Assembly: GCA_013298165.1 (NCBI GenBank)
Contig: JAAFJU010000031.1
Coordinates: forward strand, 1 to 37,849
Source: Synechococcales cyanobacterium bin31.maxbin.ball.101
GTDB lineage: Bacteria > Cyanobacteriota > Cyanobacteriia > Leptolyngbyales > Leptolyngbyaceae
Direction: 5' to 3'
Length of the DNA: 37,849 bases
The notes below the pieces were generated by a model that had not been told where the DNA came from, made no database searches, and worked only from the letters and a program-made list of their open reading frames with translations. Position 1 is the first letter of the stretch; each line of letters starts with the position of its first letter. The position numbers and the translations under genes were made by a program. Of this stretch, positions 7,814-17,149 are shown piece by piece.

Positions 7814-10800
7814 AACTCAGTTTATTGTTATTGAATGTGATTTCGATGTTTGGCTTAGTGGCGATCGCCCCTGCCCGCGCAAACACCTCTCTCCCAAACG
7901 CTGCCAGTCCTACGATTGCAAAACCTGCAAACAATCCAGTTGCGAAGCCAGTTGCAACGCCAGCCCCGATCGCTGCCACACCCGATCGCGTCTCCGGCAA
8001 CGAAGTCAAAATCCTATCTCCGACGACCCAATCGGTCATGAGCGATCGGGCGGCGACCATTGTGTTGCAATTTAGCGCGGACAAGAAGGTCGTGCTAATT
8101 GTCAACGGTCAGCCTGTCGATGCAAAACAAGTGGGCCGGACTGAGACGGACCCTAAAACCAACCGCATCACCCAAACCTGGTACGGGGTCGTTTTACAAG
8201 AAGGAAACAACGTTCTGACGGCCAACCTTTTGGATGCCAACGGAACGATTACCAGTTCCACCAATGCATTGGTTCAAGTTCGGGGTGCCGCGACTAAAAT
8301 CAAAGTTGGATCGCAAGAAACGCGCATTCCAGCGGATGGCCGATCGCTGGCCACCCTCACAGGTGAATTGCTAGACGAAGGCGGCAACCGATCGAGTCGG
8401 GATGGGGTTGTGACCCTGAGCGCCAACGCAGGTGAATTCGTCGGCGTGGACGCAAACCCCGATCAACCGGGCTTCCAAGTGAAAGTCGAAAACGGCCAGT
8501 TTACAGCCAAACTCCGATCGGGACTCGAAGCCAAAACCGTCAACATTCTCGCCACCTCCGGCGACATGACCGCCTACACCACCGTTGGATTTGAAACCAA
8601 TCTGCGATCGTCCATTGCCACAGGCGTAATTGACGTTCGGTTAGGTTCCCGTGGCACTGATTTCCACCGGAGTTTCCGCGACTTTTTACCAATCGATCGG
8701 AACAACGGCACGCAATTAGATGTTCGCGCTTCGGTGTTTGCCAGTGGAACGATCGGAGAATGGTTGTTCACCGGGGCGTACAACAGCGATCGGGCGTTGA
8801 ACAAAACCTGTGACAACAACACCCGCCTGTTCCGCACCGAACAAGCCTGCGAAACCCAATATCCCGTCTACGGCGATAGTTCGCGTTCTGACATCCTGAC
8901 GCCCTCCACCGACAGTTTGTATATCAAACTGGAAAAGACCTCGCGCATTCAAGGGGCTGGATCTGACTACGCCATGTGGGGCGATTATAATACCGATGAA
9001 TTCGCGACCCGATCGCAGGAATACACCTCGGTTTCCCGTCAATTGCATGGCTTAAAAGGGAACTACAACATCGGCAACCTACAAATCTCTGGATTGTATG
9101 CCAATAATGTCCAAGGCTATCAGCGCGACACCATTTCCCCAGATGGTACGGCGGGATATTACTTCGTGTCTCGGCGGTTAATGCTCGAAGGGAGCGAAGA
9201 AGTCTATCTCGAAACCGAAGAACTGAACCGCCCTGGAACCGTAATCGAACGATCGCGCCTACAGCGGGGTCCCGATTACGAAGTGGATTACAGCCGAGGC
9301 ACATTACTGTTTCGCAAACCTGTGTTCCGCACCGATATCGGCACGGATGGCACGCCGTTAGTGCGTCGCATTGTCACCACCTATCAATACGAACAAGCTA
9401 GCGCAGACAACAAAATCTACGCCGCTCGGGCACGTTACCATCTCTCACGGACCCAAGGTCAAGAAAGCTGGATCGGGGCAACTTACTGGAAAGAAGATCA
9501 AGGCGTTCGGAACTTTGAACTGTACGGCATTGATGCCATGTTCCCCCTGGGCAACAAAGGCTCGCTGATCGCCGAATACGCCCGATCGAATCAATTTGCC
9601 GACATCATTGGCCAAACCTCAGGAAGCGCCTTCCGTGTCGAAGCCAACGGTGAAATCGCAAATGGCATCACAGGCCGCGCTTACTATCGCAGCACCGATC
9701 CCGGATTTGCCAACAACGCAACGGTGAGTTTCACCCCCGGCCAAACCCGCTATGGCGCACAAGTCACAGCCAAAGTCGGAGAACAAACCAACGTCACGGT
9801 GAAATACGATCGCGAAACCAATCGCGGCACAGCACCCCAGCCCTTGCAAACGACGTTTGATTTACTCAATCCTCGTCAAGAAGCCTTGCCGGGAACGCGC
9901 CTCGACAACGATCTCACCACCATTAGCGCAGGCGTTCAACAAAAGATTGGCAGTGCAAATCTGAGTGTGGACTGGCTGCATCGCGATCGCACCGATCGGG
10001 TCTCGCCATCCAATAGCGGCAGTTCAGATCAATTACGCACTCGCCTCGCATTGCCTATTACATCAAAACTGAACTTCGTCGCTCAAAACGAGATGACGTT
10101 GTCGAACAAAAATGATGCATTCTATCCCGATCGCACCCTCCTGGGTTTAGATTGGCAAGTCATCCCCGGAATCAACGTCCAACTGGCTCAGCAGTTTTTC
10201 ACCAGCGGTCAATACGCAGGCCAAAACACCACGAGTTTAGGGTTTGTCGGGGATTATAAACTCTTCCCAGACACCACGCTCAGCGCTCGTTATGGCATTG
10301 TCACGGGTGCAGGCGGGGGCTTGAGTACCCAAGGCGCTGTCGGCATTAAGCAAGGCATCAAGCTTTCCCCTGGATTGCAAATTGACCTGGCCTACGAACA
10401 TGTCCTAGGCAACTTCTCAGGCCAAACCGCAACGGGCTTACAAACGCTGCAACCCTTTGCACCCGGTCAAAGTGGGTCATCGCTCGGACTTCAGGGCGGC
10501 GACAGCTACAGCATCGGCATTAACTACAACGACAGCGCTCGCTTCCAAGCGAATGCACGATTGGACCACCGCACCTCTTCCGCTGGATCAAACACCGTGA
10601 TTTCAGCAGGTGCAACGGGTAAGATTTCTCCTGCACTCACCGCATTGGTGCGATTCCAACAGGCAAGCGCGGCCAATGTCGGTATTGTCGGACTGGGAAC
10701 CACCACCGATTTCAAACTCGGCTTGGCCTACCGCGATCCCCACAGCGATGTATTCAACGCCCTGTTGCGCTATGAATATCGTCAAAACCCATCCACGATT

Positions 10801-11364
10801 CCCAATAGCATTTTATTTGCCACAGGATCGGGAGCCACGGACCATATTCTCGCCTTGGAAGCAATTTACGCGCCAAATTGGCAGTGGGAACTGTACGGGA
10901 AGTTTGCGTTGCGCAATAGCAGCACAACGTTGGCAAGTGATTTGATTGGCAGCAGCACCGTCACGTTGAGCCAATTCCGAGCGACCTATCGCTTTGACTA
11001 TAGCTGGGATGTCTCCGCTGAAGGTCGGTTTATCAATCAACCCAGCACGGGCTACAGCGAAACGGGCTTCTCACTGGAAGCGGGTTACTATCTGACCCCG
11101 AACCTGCGATTGTCTGCGGGTTATGCCTTTGGGAATGCCAACGATCGCGACTTCGGCTCCCGATCGGCCAGCGGTCCTTACATTGGTCTAACCGTAAAAA
11201 TCAACGAACTGTTCAACGGGTTTGGATTACAGAAAGTGGCACCGCCGCAACAGAAAGAATCTGAAAAACCGATCGCTACAGCGCCTGCAACAGCACCTGT
11301 TGCTACGGCACCTGCCCAAGCAACAGCCCAATCGGCTGATGTCAAATCTGGAGATGTGAAATAA
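7810..11364 (+). CDS. Very large predicted outer-membrane beta-barrel with Ig-like N-terminus (1184 aa)
   Basis: A signal peptide (cut near residue 24, APARA/NT) is followed by an Ala/Pro linker to about 60. An Ig-like domain covers about 62-150. An invasin/Big_1-like domain covers about 160-262 (PADGRSLATLTGELLDEGGN). From about 265 to 1135 the sequence alternates polar and hydrophobic residues with aromatic girdles, as in outer-membrane beta-barrels. Examples are GSLIAEYARSNQF, FSLEAGYYLTPNLRLSAGYAF and a last strand GPYIGLTVKI. At about 485-508 there is RGPDYEVDYSRGTLLFRKP, a motif type shared with giant barrels such as SprA. Two Cys near 333 and 347 could form a disulfide. A 45-residue Ala/Pro/Gln tail follows the barrel, which is unusual because barrels normally end at the last strand. 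Its role is probably anchoring or export of the neighbouring surface proteins (inference). Confidence 0.85.
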   Translation: MKLSLLLLNVISMFGLVAIAPARANTSLPNAASPTIAKPANNPVAKPVATPAPIAATPDRVSGNEVKILSPTTQSVMSDRAATIVLQFSADKKVVLIVNGQPVDAKQVGRTETDPKTNRITQTWYGVVLQEGNNVLTANLLDANGTITSSTNALVQVRGAATKIKVGSQETRIPADGRSLATLTGELLDEGGNRSSRDGVVTLSANAGEFVGVDANPDQPGFQVKVENGQFTAKLRSGLEAKTVNILATSGDMTAYTTVGFETNLRSSIATGVIDVRLGSRGTDFHRSFRDFLPIDRNNGTQLDVRASVFASGTIGEWLFTGAYNSDRALNKTCDNNTRLFRTEQACETQYPVYGDSSRSDILTPSTDSLYIKLEKTSRIQGAGSDYAMWGDYNTDEFATRSQEYTSVSRQLHGLKGNYNIGNLQISGLYANNVQGYQRDTISPDGTAGYYFVSRRLMLEGSEEVYLETEELNRPGTVIERSRLQRGPDYEVDYSRGTLLFRKPVFRTDIGTDGTPLVRRIVTTYQYEQASADNKIYAARARYHLSRTQGQESWIGATYWKEDQGVRNFELYGIDAMFPLGNKGSLIAEYARSNQFADIIGQTSGSAFRVEANGEIANGITGRAYYRSTDPGFANNATVSFTPGQTRYGAQVTAKVGEQTNVTVKYDRETNRGTAPQPLQTTFDLLNPRQEALPGTRLDNDLTTISAGVQQKIGSANLSVDWLHRDRTDRVSPSNSGSSDQLRTRLALPITSKLNFVAQNEMTLSNKNDAFYPDRTLLGLDWQVIPGINVQLAQQFFTSGQYAGQNTTSLGFVGDYKLFPDTTLSARYGIVTGAGGGLSTQGAVGIKQGIKLSPGLQIDLAYEHVLGNFSGQTATGLQTLQPFAPGQSGSSLGLQGGDSYSIGINYNDSARFQANARLDHRTSSAGSNTVISAGATGKISPALTALVRFQQASAANVGIVGLGTTTDFKLGLAYRDPHSDVFNALLRYEYRQNPSTIPNSILFATGSGATDHILALEAIYAPNWQWELYGKFALRNSSTTLASDLIGSSTVTLSQFRATYRFDYSWDVSAEGRFINQPSTGYSETGFSLEAGYYLTPNLRLSAGYAFGNANDRDFGSRSASGPYIGLTVKINELFNGFGLQKVAPPQQKESEKPIATAPATAPVATAPAQATAQSADVKSGDVK

Positions 11365-13142
11365 TGAAACCTCAATTCCCCTTGGCATTAGCCGCCACGA
11401 TCGCCCTCACAATTCCCTCCCAAGCGCAAGCGCAAGCGCAAGCTCAAACTCAAACGATCGAACCGCTACGAGTGGTTGTTAACAGCAATCAAGATATTGT
11501 TGCTAAAGATCAAATCATCACCTTGAGAGAAGCCATTCTCCTCGTGAATGGTCAGATGAAAATGTCGGACCTGAGCGATCGAGAAAAGTCCCTCGTATCT
11601 CGCCCTGTCATGAGCGGAGAAAACTATAGGGGACTTCCCGTTTCGCGAATTGAGTTTCAGCTTCCCACTGACCAAACGACGATTCGATTGAAAACGGTTC
11701 TACCCGACATTACCAAAACAGGTTTGATCATTGACGGCACGAATATGGTGTCAGTTTCCAGTTCGGTGGGTGGCTTTACGATCACAGCCAACGAGGCGAG
11801 TCGTGGCGATGAAGTTCCAACGATCGCCCTTATCCCCGATGATCAGTTATCCACCAGCAAAAAGGATACTCCGGACGAAAGAGAAAAACATCGCGATGAA
11901 CTCAACCGGGGTTTCACCATCACCAGCAGCGGCGTTACGGTCAAGAACCTAGCGATCGCAGGCTTCACCACCCGTCACCGCAGCACCAGCACCGAACCTC
12001 CCGCCGACATCTTCATCACCGCCGCATCCAACCTTGATGCCCGTCTGGAAACGCTCGAAACCGATCGCGTCCCCCAGGACATCACGATCGAAAACAACTG
12101 GCTTGGACGGCTACCCCAGGGGATCCAAACTCCTATGAAATCTGCGTTTGGGGTTTATGTTTTCAACGGCAATCAGGTGACGATTCGCGGGAATACGATC
12201 GCAGACCACGACGGCAGCGGCGTGATTACTTCGATTCAGTCCAAGGGGTTTAAAATCCACAACAACCTGGTGGAAAAGAACGGCTCTGCGGGAATGCCGG
12301 ACGCATTGCGCATTGAAGGCGACATTGAAGGCGGTGAAATTTATAAAAACCAAATTCAAAATAATGCAGGCAGTGGAATCTTTGTCTTCAACCCCTCCAA
12401 GGGCAGCCTCAAAATCTACAACAACCAACTGCAAAACAATAGCCAACGCTATAAGCGCGGTGCCATCTACCTCACAGGTCTCAATCACCAAGTCACAGAG
12501 AACCAAATCACACAGCAGTCCGGTGCAGGGGTGGTTGTCGCCGCTTATCCCGCTAGCTATTCCAATTTGATTTTAAATAATCAATTTACGAATATTCAGG
12601 GCTTACCGATCGACCTCGTCAGCCAAATGAACGTCGGCACCAACGATTACCAATATGGGGATGGCACCAATGCCAAAACCGACAGCCGTGAACGCGGCGA
12701 AAAAACAGGCAACGCTGGAATCAACACACCAACGTTTATCAGTTCTGAATTCTTTATCAGCGAACTCGATGGCTCAGTGGACCTTTCTGGAACCACCTTG
12801 CCCAATGCGGATGTCGAGATTTACAAGGTTTCTAGCTCATCTGATATGACCCTCAACACCTTGAATTCAGCCACTCGAATCGCAACCGTCAAGTCTGGCG
12901 GGGACGATCGCTTCTCTATCAAACTCACAGGTTTAAAACCAGGCGATCGATTAGCTGCAACGGTCACTACACCCAACTTCGGCACCTCAGAGATGACCCG
13001 ACCCGTCATGGTGAAGGCACTCCCAGGCTATCAAGTTGCGGTTCCACCAGAACCCGTCATCCCACCTGTGCAGGAAGAACAGCCAAAACCGATCGTGGTT
13101 CCACCGCCTGTGCAGTCAGTCCCACAACCGCAGCTTTGGTAA
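11364..13142 (+). CDS. Exported right-handed beta-helix protein with Pro-rich tail (592 aa)
   Basis: The start overlaps the previous stop by one base (TAATG). The signal peptide ends in an Ala-Gln hexamer repeat around the cleavage site. The early segment ITLREAILLVNG (about residues 50-61) is the SLREAI-type motif found before beta-helix domains in exported cyanobacterial proteins. Residues about 190-430 show parallel beta-helix turns: VTIRGNTIADHDGSGVIT, FKIHNNLVEKNGSAG, GEIYKNQIQNNAGSGIFVF, LKIYNNQLQNN. An Ig-like segment follows at about 475-550 (DGSVDLSGTTLPNADVEIYK). The last 35 residues are Pro/Val/Gln-rich and end in QLW. Such helices bind or cut polysaccharides, but no catalytic motif was identified. 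A structural or glycan-binding role at the cell surface is most likely. Confidence 0.85.
   Translation: MKPQFPLALAATIALTIPSQAQAQAQAQTQTIEPLRVVVNSNQDIVAKDQIITLREAILLVNGQMKMSDLSDREKSLVSRPVMSGENYRGLPVSRIEFQLPTDQTTIRLKTVLPDITKTGLIIDGTNMVSVSSSVGGFTITANEASRGDEVPTIALIPDDQLSTSKKDTPDEREKHRDELNRGFTITSSGVTVKNLAIAGFTTRHRSTSTEPPADIFITAASNLDARLETLETDRVPQDITIENNWLGRLPQGIQTPMKSAFGVYVFNGNQVTIRGNTIADHDGSGVITSIQSKGFKIHNNLVEKNGSAGMPDALRIEGDIEGGEIYKNQIQNNAGSGIFVFNPSKGSLKIYNNQLQNNSQRYKRGAIYLTGLNHQVTENQITQQSGAGVVVAAYPASYSNLILNNQFTNIQGLPIDLVSQMNVGTNDYQYGDGTNAKTDSRERGEKTGNAGINTPTFISSEFFISELDGSVDLSGTTLPNADVEIYKVSSSSDMTLNTLNSATRIATVKSGGDDRFSIKLTGLKPGDRLAATVTTPNFGTSEMTRPVMVKALPGYQVAVPPEPVIPPVQEEQPKPIVVPPPVQSVPQPQLW
11421..11456 (+). 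repeat. Degenerate hexamer repeat at a signal peptide cleavage site
   Basis: There are three perfect CAAGCG units (11421-11438), then CAAGCT, CAAACT and CAAACG. They encode (Gln-Ala)4(Gln-Thr)2. Copy-number change would stay in frame and only alter spacing around the signal-peptidase site. Confidence 0.85.
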
Positions 13143-13229
13143 AGACATTCTGCTTCTCATTCTCAAACTGTCTGTTCCCCCCTCGATCGTTGTTATTGTT
13201 CTTAGCCCCCCAACACAGAGAATTTCACT

Positions 13230-16200
13230 ATGCCCGTGAAGCATTCGCTAAACGCCCCTGCGCCGAGATCCTTGCTTGCGCTTCTACGAAATAGTAACTC
13301 TAGACTCTTCTACTTCACACTCCTGACTGGACTATTGGGCTACACAGCGGGCTACTCAGCCGCACCTGCGTTAGCAGAAGGAAGTCGCACGATGTATCCG
13401 AATGGCGCATCTGGAAACCGGGCTAACCTTCACCAAGCCTCCACCTCACAATTGTTGGGGGGTAAATTAAAAGCACGGACACTCCTCAAGGTGTATGTCA
13501 ATGCAGGTGAATATATTAATGTGGGTTCTTCGGCAGTGGGTGTCGGCAGCGGTGACATTCAAATCTTTAATCCTGGGATTGTCACTGGCGCACTTGGACA
13601 AGAAACATTGCCAGCAACAGGCTCCTTTCAATGCTCTACTCAGCGGGCATCGATCGCTAACGCTACGATACGCGCCACAGTCGGTGTCATAAACTCTCGT
13701 CAAAAGGAGCTAGATGGTCCAGATACAATTACCAATGCCGTGACAGCGGTACGGGGCAATGCCATTTCAACAGGCTATGTTCCTTGTTACTATCAGGCTC
13801 CTCAGTCTGGCGTATATGATATTTATTTTGCACCGCCAGTCCCCTCAGATTCAACGGCAGCTAATAACACAACAGGAGAAGTCAGCCTCGCTAGCCCACT
13901 CAACTTCACAACAAGCCAGAGTAATACGGTCGCAGCCTGGGATGTGACGGTCCGCAATAGTTTGACTTCGACATTTAACGAAGATTCGCGGTTATTTGTT
14001 TACTATGCCTACATGCGACACTCTAATAATAGTCGTTATGCTAATTTCTCCTTGTATCCAGTCACCTTAGATGGCTATCAGTACCAGACGAATTTGAATG
14101 GAATGGATCCCAACTCTTGGGCTTCTTTTGGTAATCGTTCTGGATTCTTAGATTCGGATGGTGTGACACCGCTCTACCATGACATCCTTGGAAGTGATGA
14201 TTCTTTAACAACCATCACGGGTGGAGCTAGCATTCAGTTGCCCCAGTTCCCGATGTTTTTTAATCCTCCTAAGTCAACCATCGTATCTGCCCTAGGAATT
14301 CCGACTGCACCAATAAAGCCAGAAATCACGGCCTTTAGCTTTGCTGGATCAGTGGCGAGTAACAATAGTTTGGTCGGGGCGGGGGGAACCTTTACCTTTG
14401 CCGCAACGGTCGATCACTCCTATGAAATTGTGATTAGCCGTGATGGGACTGACTTTGACCCAACCAATATTAACAACCGCGTTCTTCGGGGTCTGAAGGC
14501 ATCGGGAACGAATACCGTGACTTGGAATGGTAAAGATAATAGCGGGATAGATTTTCCAGTAGGGACTAACTATAAATCCAAAATTGTCATTAGAAATGGG
14601 GAGTATCACTTCCCAATGGCTGATGTAGAAAATAGCTTGGCGGGTCCATCGATCACGATGCTCAATCCCCCTGGCGGAATTTGTCCTGGTAACAACTGTA
14701 GTGCGGCCTTCTATGACGATCGAGGCTATAAGCTGCTGAATGGAACGACGATCGGAACGGTCAATGTGACGCTACCAGGAGGCACTGCGCCCTCTATCAA
14801 TTACAGTGGTATTTCTGGATTCACCAGTACGGGCAGTCAGCGTGCATTTAGTAACAGTTTCGGCGACAGAAAGGGATTAGATATTTGGACCTATTTCCCA
14901 AGTGAAGCGGCCAATTTGGTGCTTAACGTTCTTCCCTTGGCTCCTGATTTAACAATTACAAAGACCCATACAGGAAACTTTTTCGCAGGGCAAGTGGGTG
15001 CAGCCTATACGATTACGGTGAAGAACGAGGGAACCTCCTCTACAACGGGAACCGTCTCTGTCGTAGATACCTTGCCCACGGGGTTGACAGCAACAGCGGC
15101 GACAGGACCGGGTTGGACTTGTACTCTGAATACGCCATCCGTGGGTAAAGTGACTTGCACAACCACAACCGCATTGGCAGCAGGGAGTAGCTATCCACCG
15201 ATCGTCTTGACGGTCAATGTCGCGGCCAATGCGCCGAGTAGTGTGATCAATAGTGTGACCACCTCAGTCCCGACGGGCGAACTCAATACGACTAACAATA
15301 CAGCGACCGATCCAACGACGATTAATCCATTGAGTATTGCTGGAACCGTCTTCAATGATGGAGATGGCAGCAAGCTCAAAAATGGCACTGAAGTCTTTAC
15401 CAATGCAGGCGGACTCAATGCAATATTGGTCAATAGCAGCAATTTAGTGGTCGCGACCACAACGATCGCCGCTGACGGGACATACAGCTTCAGCAATGTC
15501 CCGCCCAATGCAACCTACACCGTCCAAATCACCACAGCCACGGCCACGCTCAATGCTGCGCCCCCTGCAATGACACTTCCAGCTAATTGGGTAAGTACAG
15601 GTGAAAATCTCGGAGGGGCGATCGACGGGACAGTAGACAGCCAACAGAGTGTTTCAGTGACGACCACTAGTGTGACCGATCTGAACTTTGGGATTGAGCA
15701 ATTACCCGATACGACGAATTTAACATCCCCGTCCCAACTCAATCCGGGCGGGACCACAACTGTTCAAGTTCCCAGCTTGAACGGAACTGACCCCGAAGAC
15801 GGCCCATTGGGAAATGGGAAATCATTCCAAATTGTCACGTTACCGACCAATGGCACATTGACCTATAACGAAACAGCGATCGTCGCCGGACAGACCATTT
15901 CGAACTATGACCCAACTCTATTAAAGCTAGATCCTAACAATGGAGCCATCACGGTCACATTTACCTATGCATCTGTAGATGCAGCAGGGAAAGTTGATCC
16001 CAGTCCTGCCACCGTCAATATGCCGTTTACGCTGACGGCAGTGGCGAGTCCACCCGAACTGATTCTGCTCAAACGCATCACAAAAATCAATGGATTAACC
16101 ACGGGCAAGAAAGCTGACGGGACATCGATCGATCTAACCCTAGTCGTACCCCAACCCGATAATCTCGCAACCCTCCGAGATGAATCGGGCGATGCAAGCA

Positions 16201-16706
16201 ATCCTGGCTGGATGATCAACTATCCCAAAGGCGCGATCGATGGTGGCATCATCAAATCTGGAGATCAGATTGAATATGCCATTTACTTTCTCTCCTCAGG
16301 TGGTCAACCCGTCACCAATGCCAACTTCTGTGATTGGGTTCCGAAAAACACCGTGTTTGAACCCGATTCCTATGGCGTCGGCAAGGGTATTGAATTGGCG
16401 ATCGGTTCTATTGTCACCGCCTTAACCAATATCCCAGATTACAATCCGACTGCCATTGCCCCCTTTCTAGCCTCGATCGATCGCGGAATGTTTTTAAGTC
16501 CGGGATCGATCGCGCTCACAACCTATCCTGATGGCACGACCTTCAAGTTAAATTGCATGGGTACAGCGGGAACAAACGGTGCTGTTGTCGTCAATCTCGT
16601 CAACAACAATCTCGCCGCCCCCAACAACCAGCTTCCCCATAGCACCGGAAGCGCAACTCCTGGCAACTCCTATGGATTTGTGAAGTTTAGGGCCAAAGCG
16701 AAATAG
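13230..16706 (+). CDS. Large secreted DUF11/SdrD-like surface protein (1158 aa)
   Basis: The signal peptide runs to about residue 49 (PALA/EG). The N-terminal domain starts SRTMYPNGASGNRANL and continues RTLLKVYVNAGEYINVGSSA, with a GYVPCYYQAP segment, to about 340. A FlgD-like Ig domain lies at about 380-465 (GTNTVTWNGKDNSGIDFPVG). A DUF11 domain lies at about 570-700 (APDLTITKTHTGNFFAGQVG). An SdrD-like domain lies at about 702-830 (IAGTVFNDGDGSKLKNGTEV), followed by a cadherin-like segment to about 940. The last 218 residues (PELILLKRITKING to YGFVKFRAKAK) are a module shared with the gene at 17150. Gene 13230 is the last gene before a strong terminator, 87 bp after the beta-helix gene. 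It is probably a major surface-exposed product; ligand and function are unknown. Confidence 0.85.
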   Translation: MPVKHSLNAPAPRSLLALLRNSNSRLFYFTLLTGLLGYTAGYSAAPALAEGSRTMYPNGASGNRANLHQASTSQLLGGKLKARTLLKVYVNAGEYINVGSSAVGVGSGDIQIFNPGIVTGALGQETLPATGSFQCSTQRASIANATIRATVGVINSRQKELDGPDTITNAVTAVRGNAISTGYVPCYYQAPQSGVYDIYFAPPVPSDSTAANNTTGEVSLASPLNFTTSQSNTVAAWDVTVRNSLTSTFNEDSRLFVYYAYMRHSNNSRYANFSLYPVTLDGYQYQTNLNGMDPNSWASFGNRSGFLDSDGVTPLYHDILGSDDSLTTITGGASIQLPQFPMFFNPPKSTIVSALGIPTAPIKPEITAFSFAGSVASNNSLVGAGGTFTFAATVDHSYEIVISRDGTDFDPTNINNRVLRGLKASGTNTVTWNGKDNSGIDFPVGTNYKSKIVIRNGEYHFPMADVENSLAGPSITMLNPPGGICPGNNCSAAFYDDRGYKLLNGTTIGTVNVTLPGGTAPSINYSGISGFTSTGSQRAFSNSFGDRKGLDIWTYFPSEAANLVLNVLPLAPDLTITKTHTGNFFAGQVGAAYTITVKNEGTSSTTGTVSVVDTLPTGLTATAATGPGWTCTLNTPSVGKVTCTTTTALAAGSSYPPIVLTVNVAANAPSSVINSVTTSVPTGELNTTNNTATDPTTINPLSIAGTVFNDGDGSKLKNGTEVFTNAGGLNAILVNSSNLVVATTTIAADGTYSFSNVPPNATYTVQITTATATLNAAPPAMTLPANWVSTGENLGGAIDGTVDSQQSVSVTTTSVTDLNFGIEQLPDTTNLTSPSQLNPGGTTTVQVPSLNGTDPEDGPLGNGKSFQIVTLPTNGTLTYNETAIVAGQTISNYDPTLLKLDPNNGAITVTFTYASVDAAGKVDPSPATVNMPFTLTAVASPPELILLKRITKINGLTTGKKADGTSIDLTLVVPQPDNLATLRDESGDASNPGWMINYPKGAIDGGIIKSGDQIEYAIYFLSSGGQPVTNANFCDWVPKNTVFEPDSYGVGKGIELAIGSIVTALTNIPDYNPTAIAPFLASIDRGMFLSPGSIALTTYPDGTTFKLNCMGTAGTNGAVVVNLVNNNLAAPNNQLPHSTGSATPGNSYGFVKFRAKAK

Positions 16707-16746
16707 GTTCTAAACAAATTCAAATTTAATTTTCAAGGTTCTTCGC

Positions 16747-16780
16747 CGATCGCTTCTACTTTAAGAGGCGATCGTTTTTT
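16747..16780 (+). terminator. Intrinsic terminator ending the surface operon
   Basis: CGATCGC (16747-16753) pairs with GCGATCG (16768-16774). The stem extends by a G-U and an A-U pair, and six Ts follow (16775-16780). The arms use the genome's common CGATCG octamer. It lies 41 bp after the stop of the sixth surface gene and separates it from the paralogue at 17150. Confidence 0.85.
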
Positions 16781-17149
16781 ATGGCATTTTTATGGCGTTA
16801 AGTCAGGCGTTAATCGCTCGGCTCCCGTCATATTTGTGACATCCATGGTTTTAATCATTCCCACCTCTTGCACAATAGTCAACAGTAAGACTTTGAAAAT
16901 CAACTCGCACCTAAAAATACCACCATTTAGCGATTGCTAAGTAGTAAGCCATGCATTACAGCTCAAGCAACATCCTTTAGGAAAAGATATTTAGTGGATA
17001 GATGTCTCTTAGCACAGGTGCTGTGGGTAAGCTGAATCAGGCAGCATCCATATCAAATCGATCATTTGAATTCTGAATAGGTTGACTGTCTATATCCTGA
17101 TTTGGGTTGCTCTTGTTTCTCAGTGCTTCATCCCCTCTACCTCTCTCCT
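16781..17149 (+). promoter_or_regulatory. Upstream region of the second large SdrD-like gene
   Basis: These 369 bp have no credible coding frame. The region must hold the promoter of the gene at 17150, because a terminator lies just before it. No -35/-10 pair at a convincing spacing was found and no riboswitch or tRNA was seen. Confidence 0.45.
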
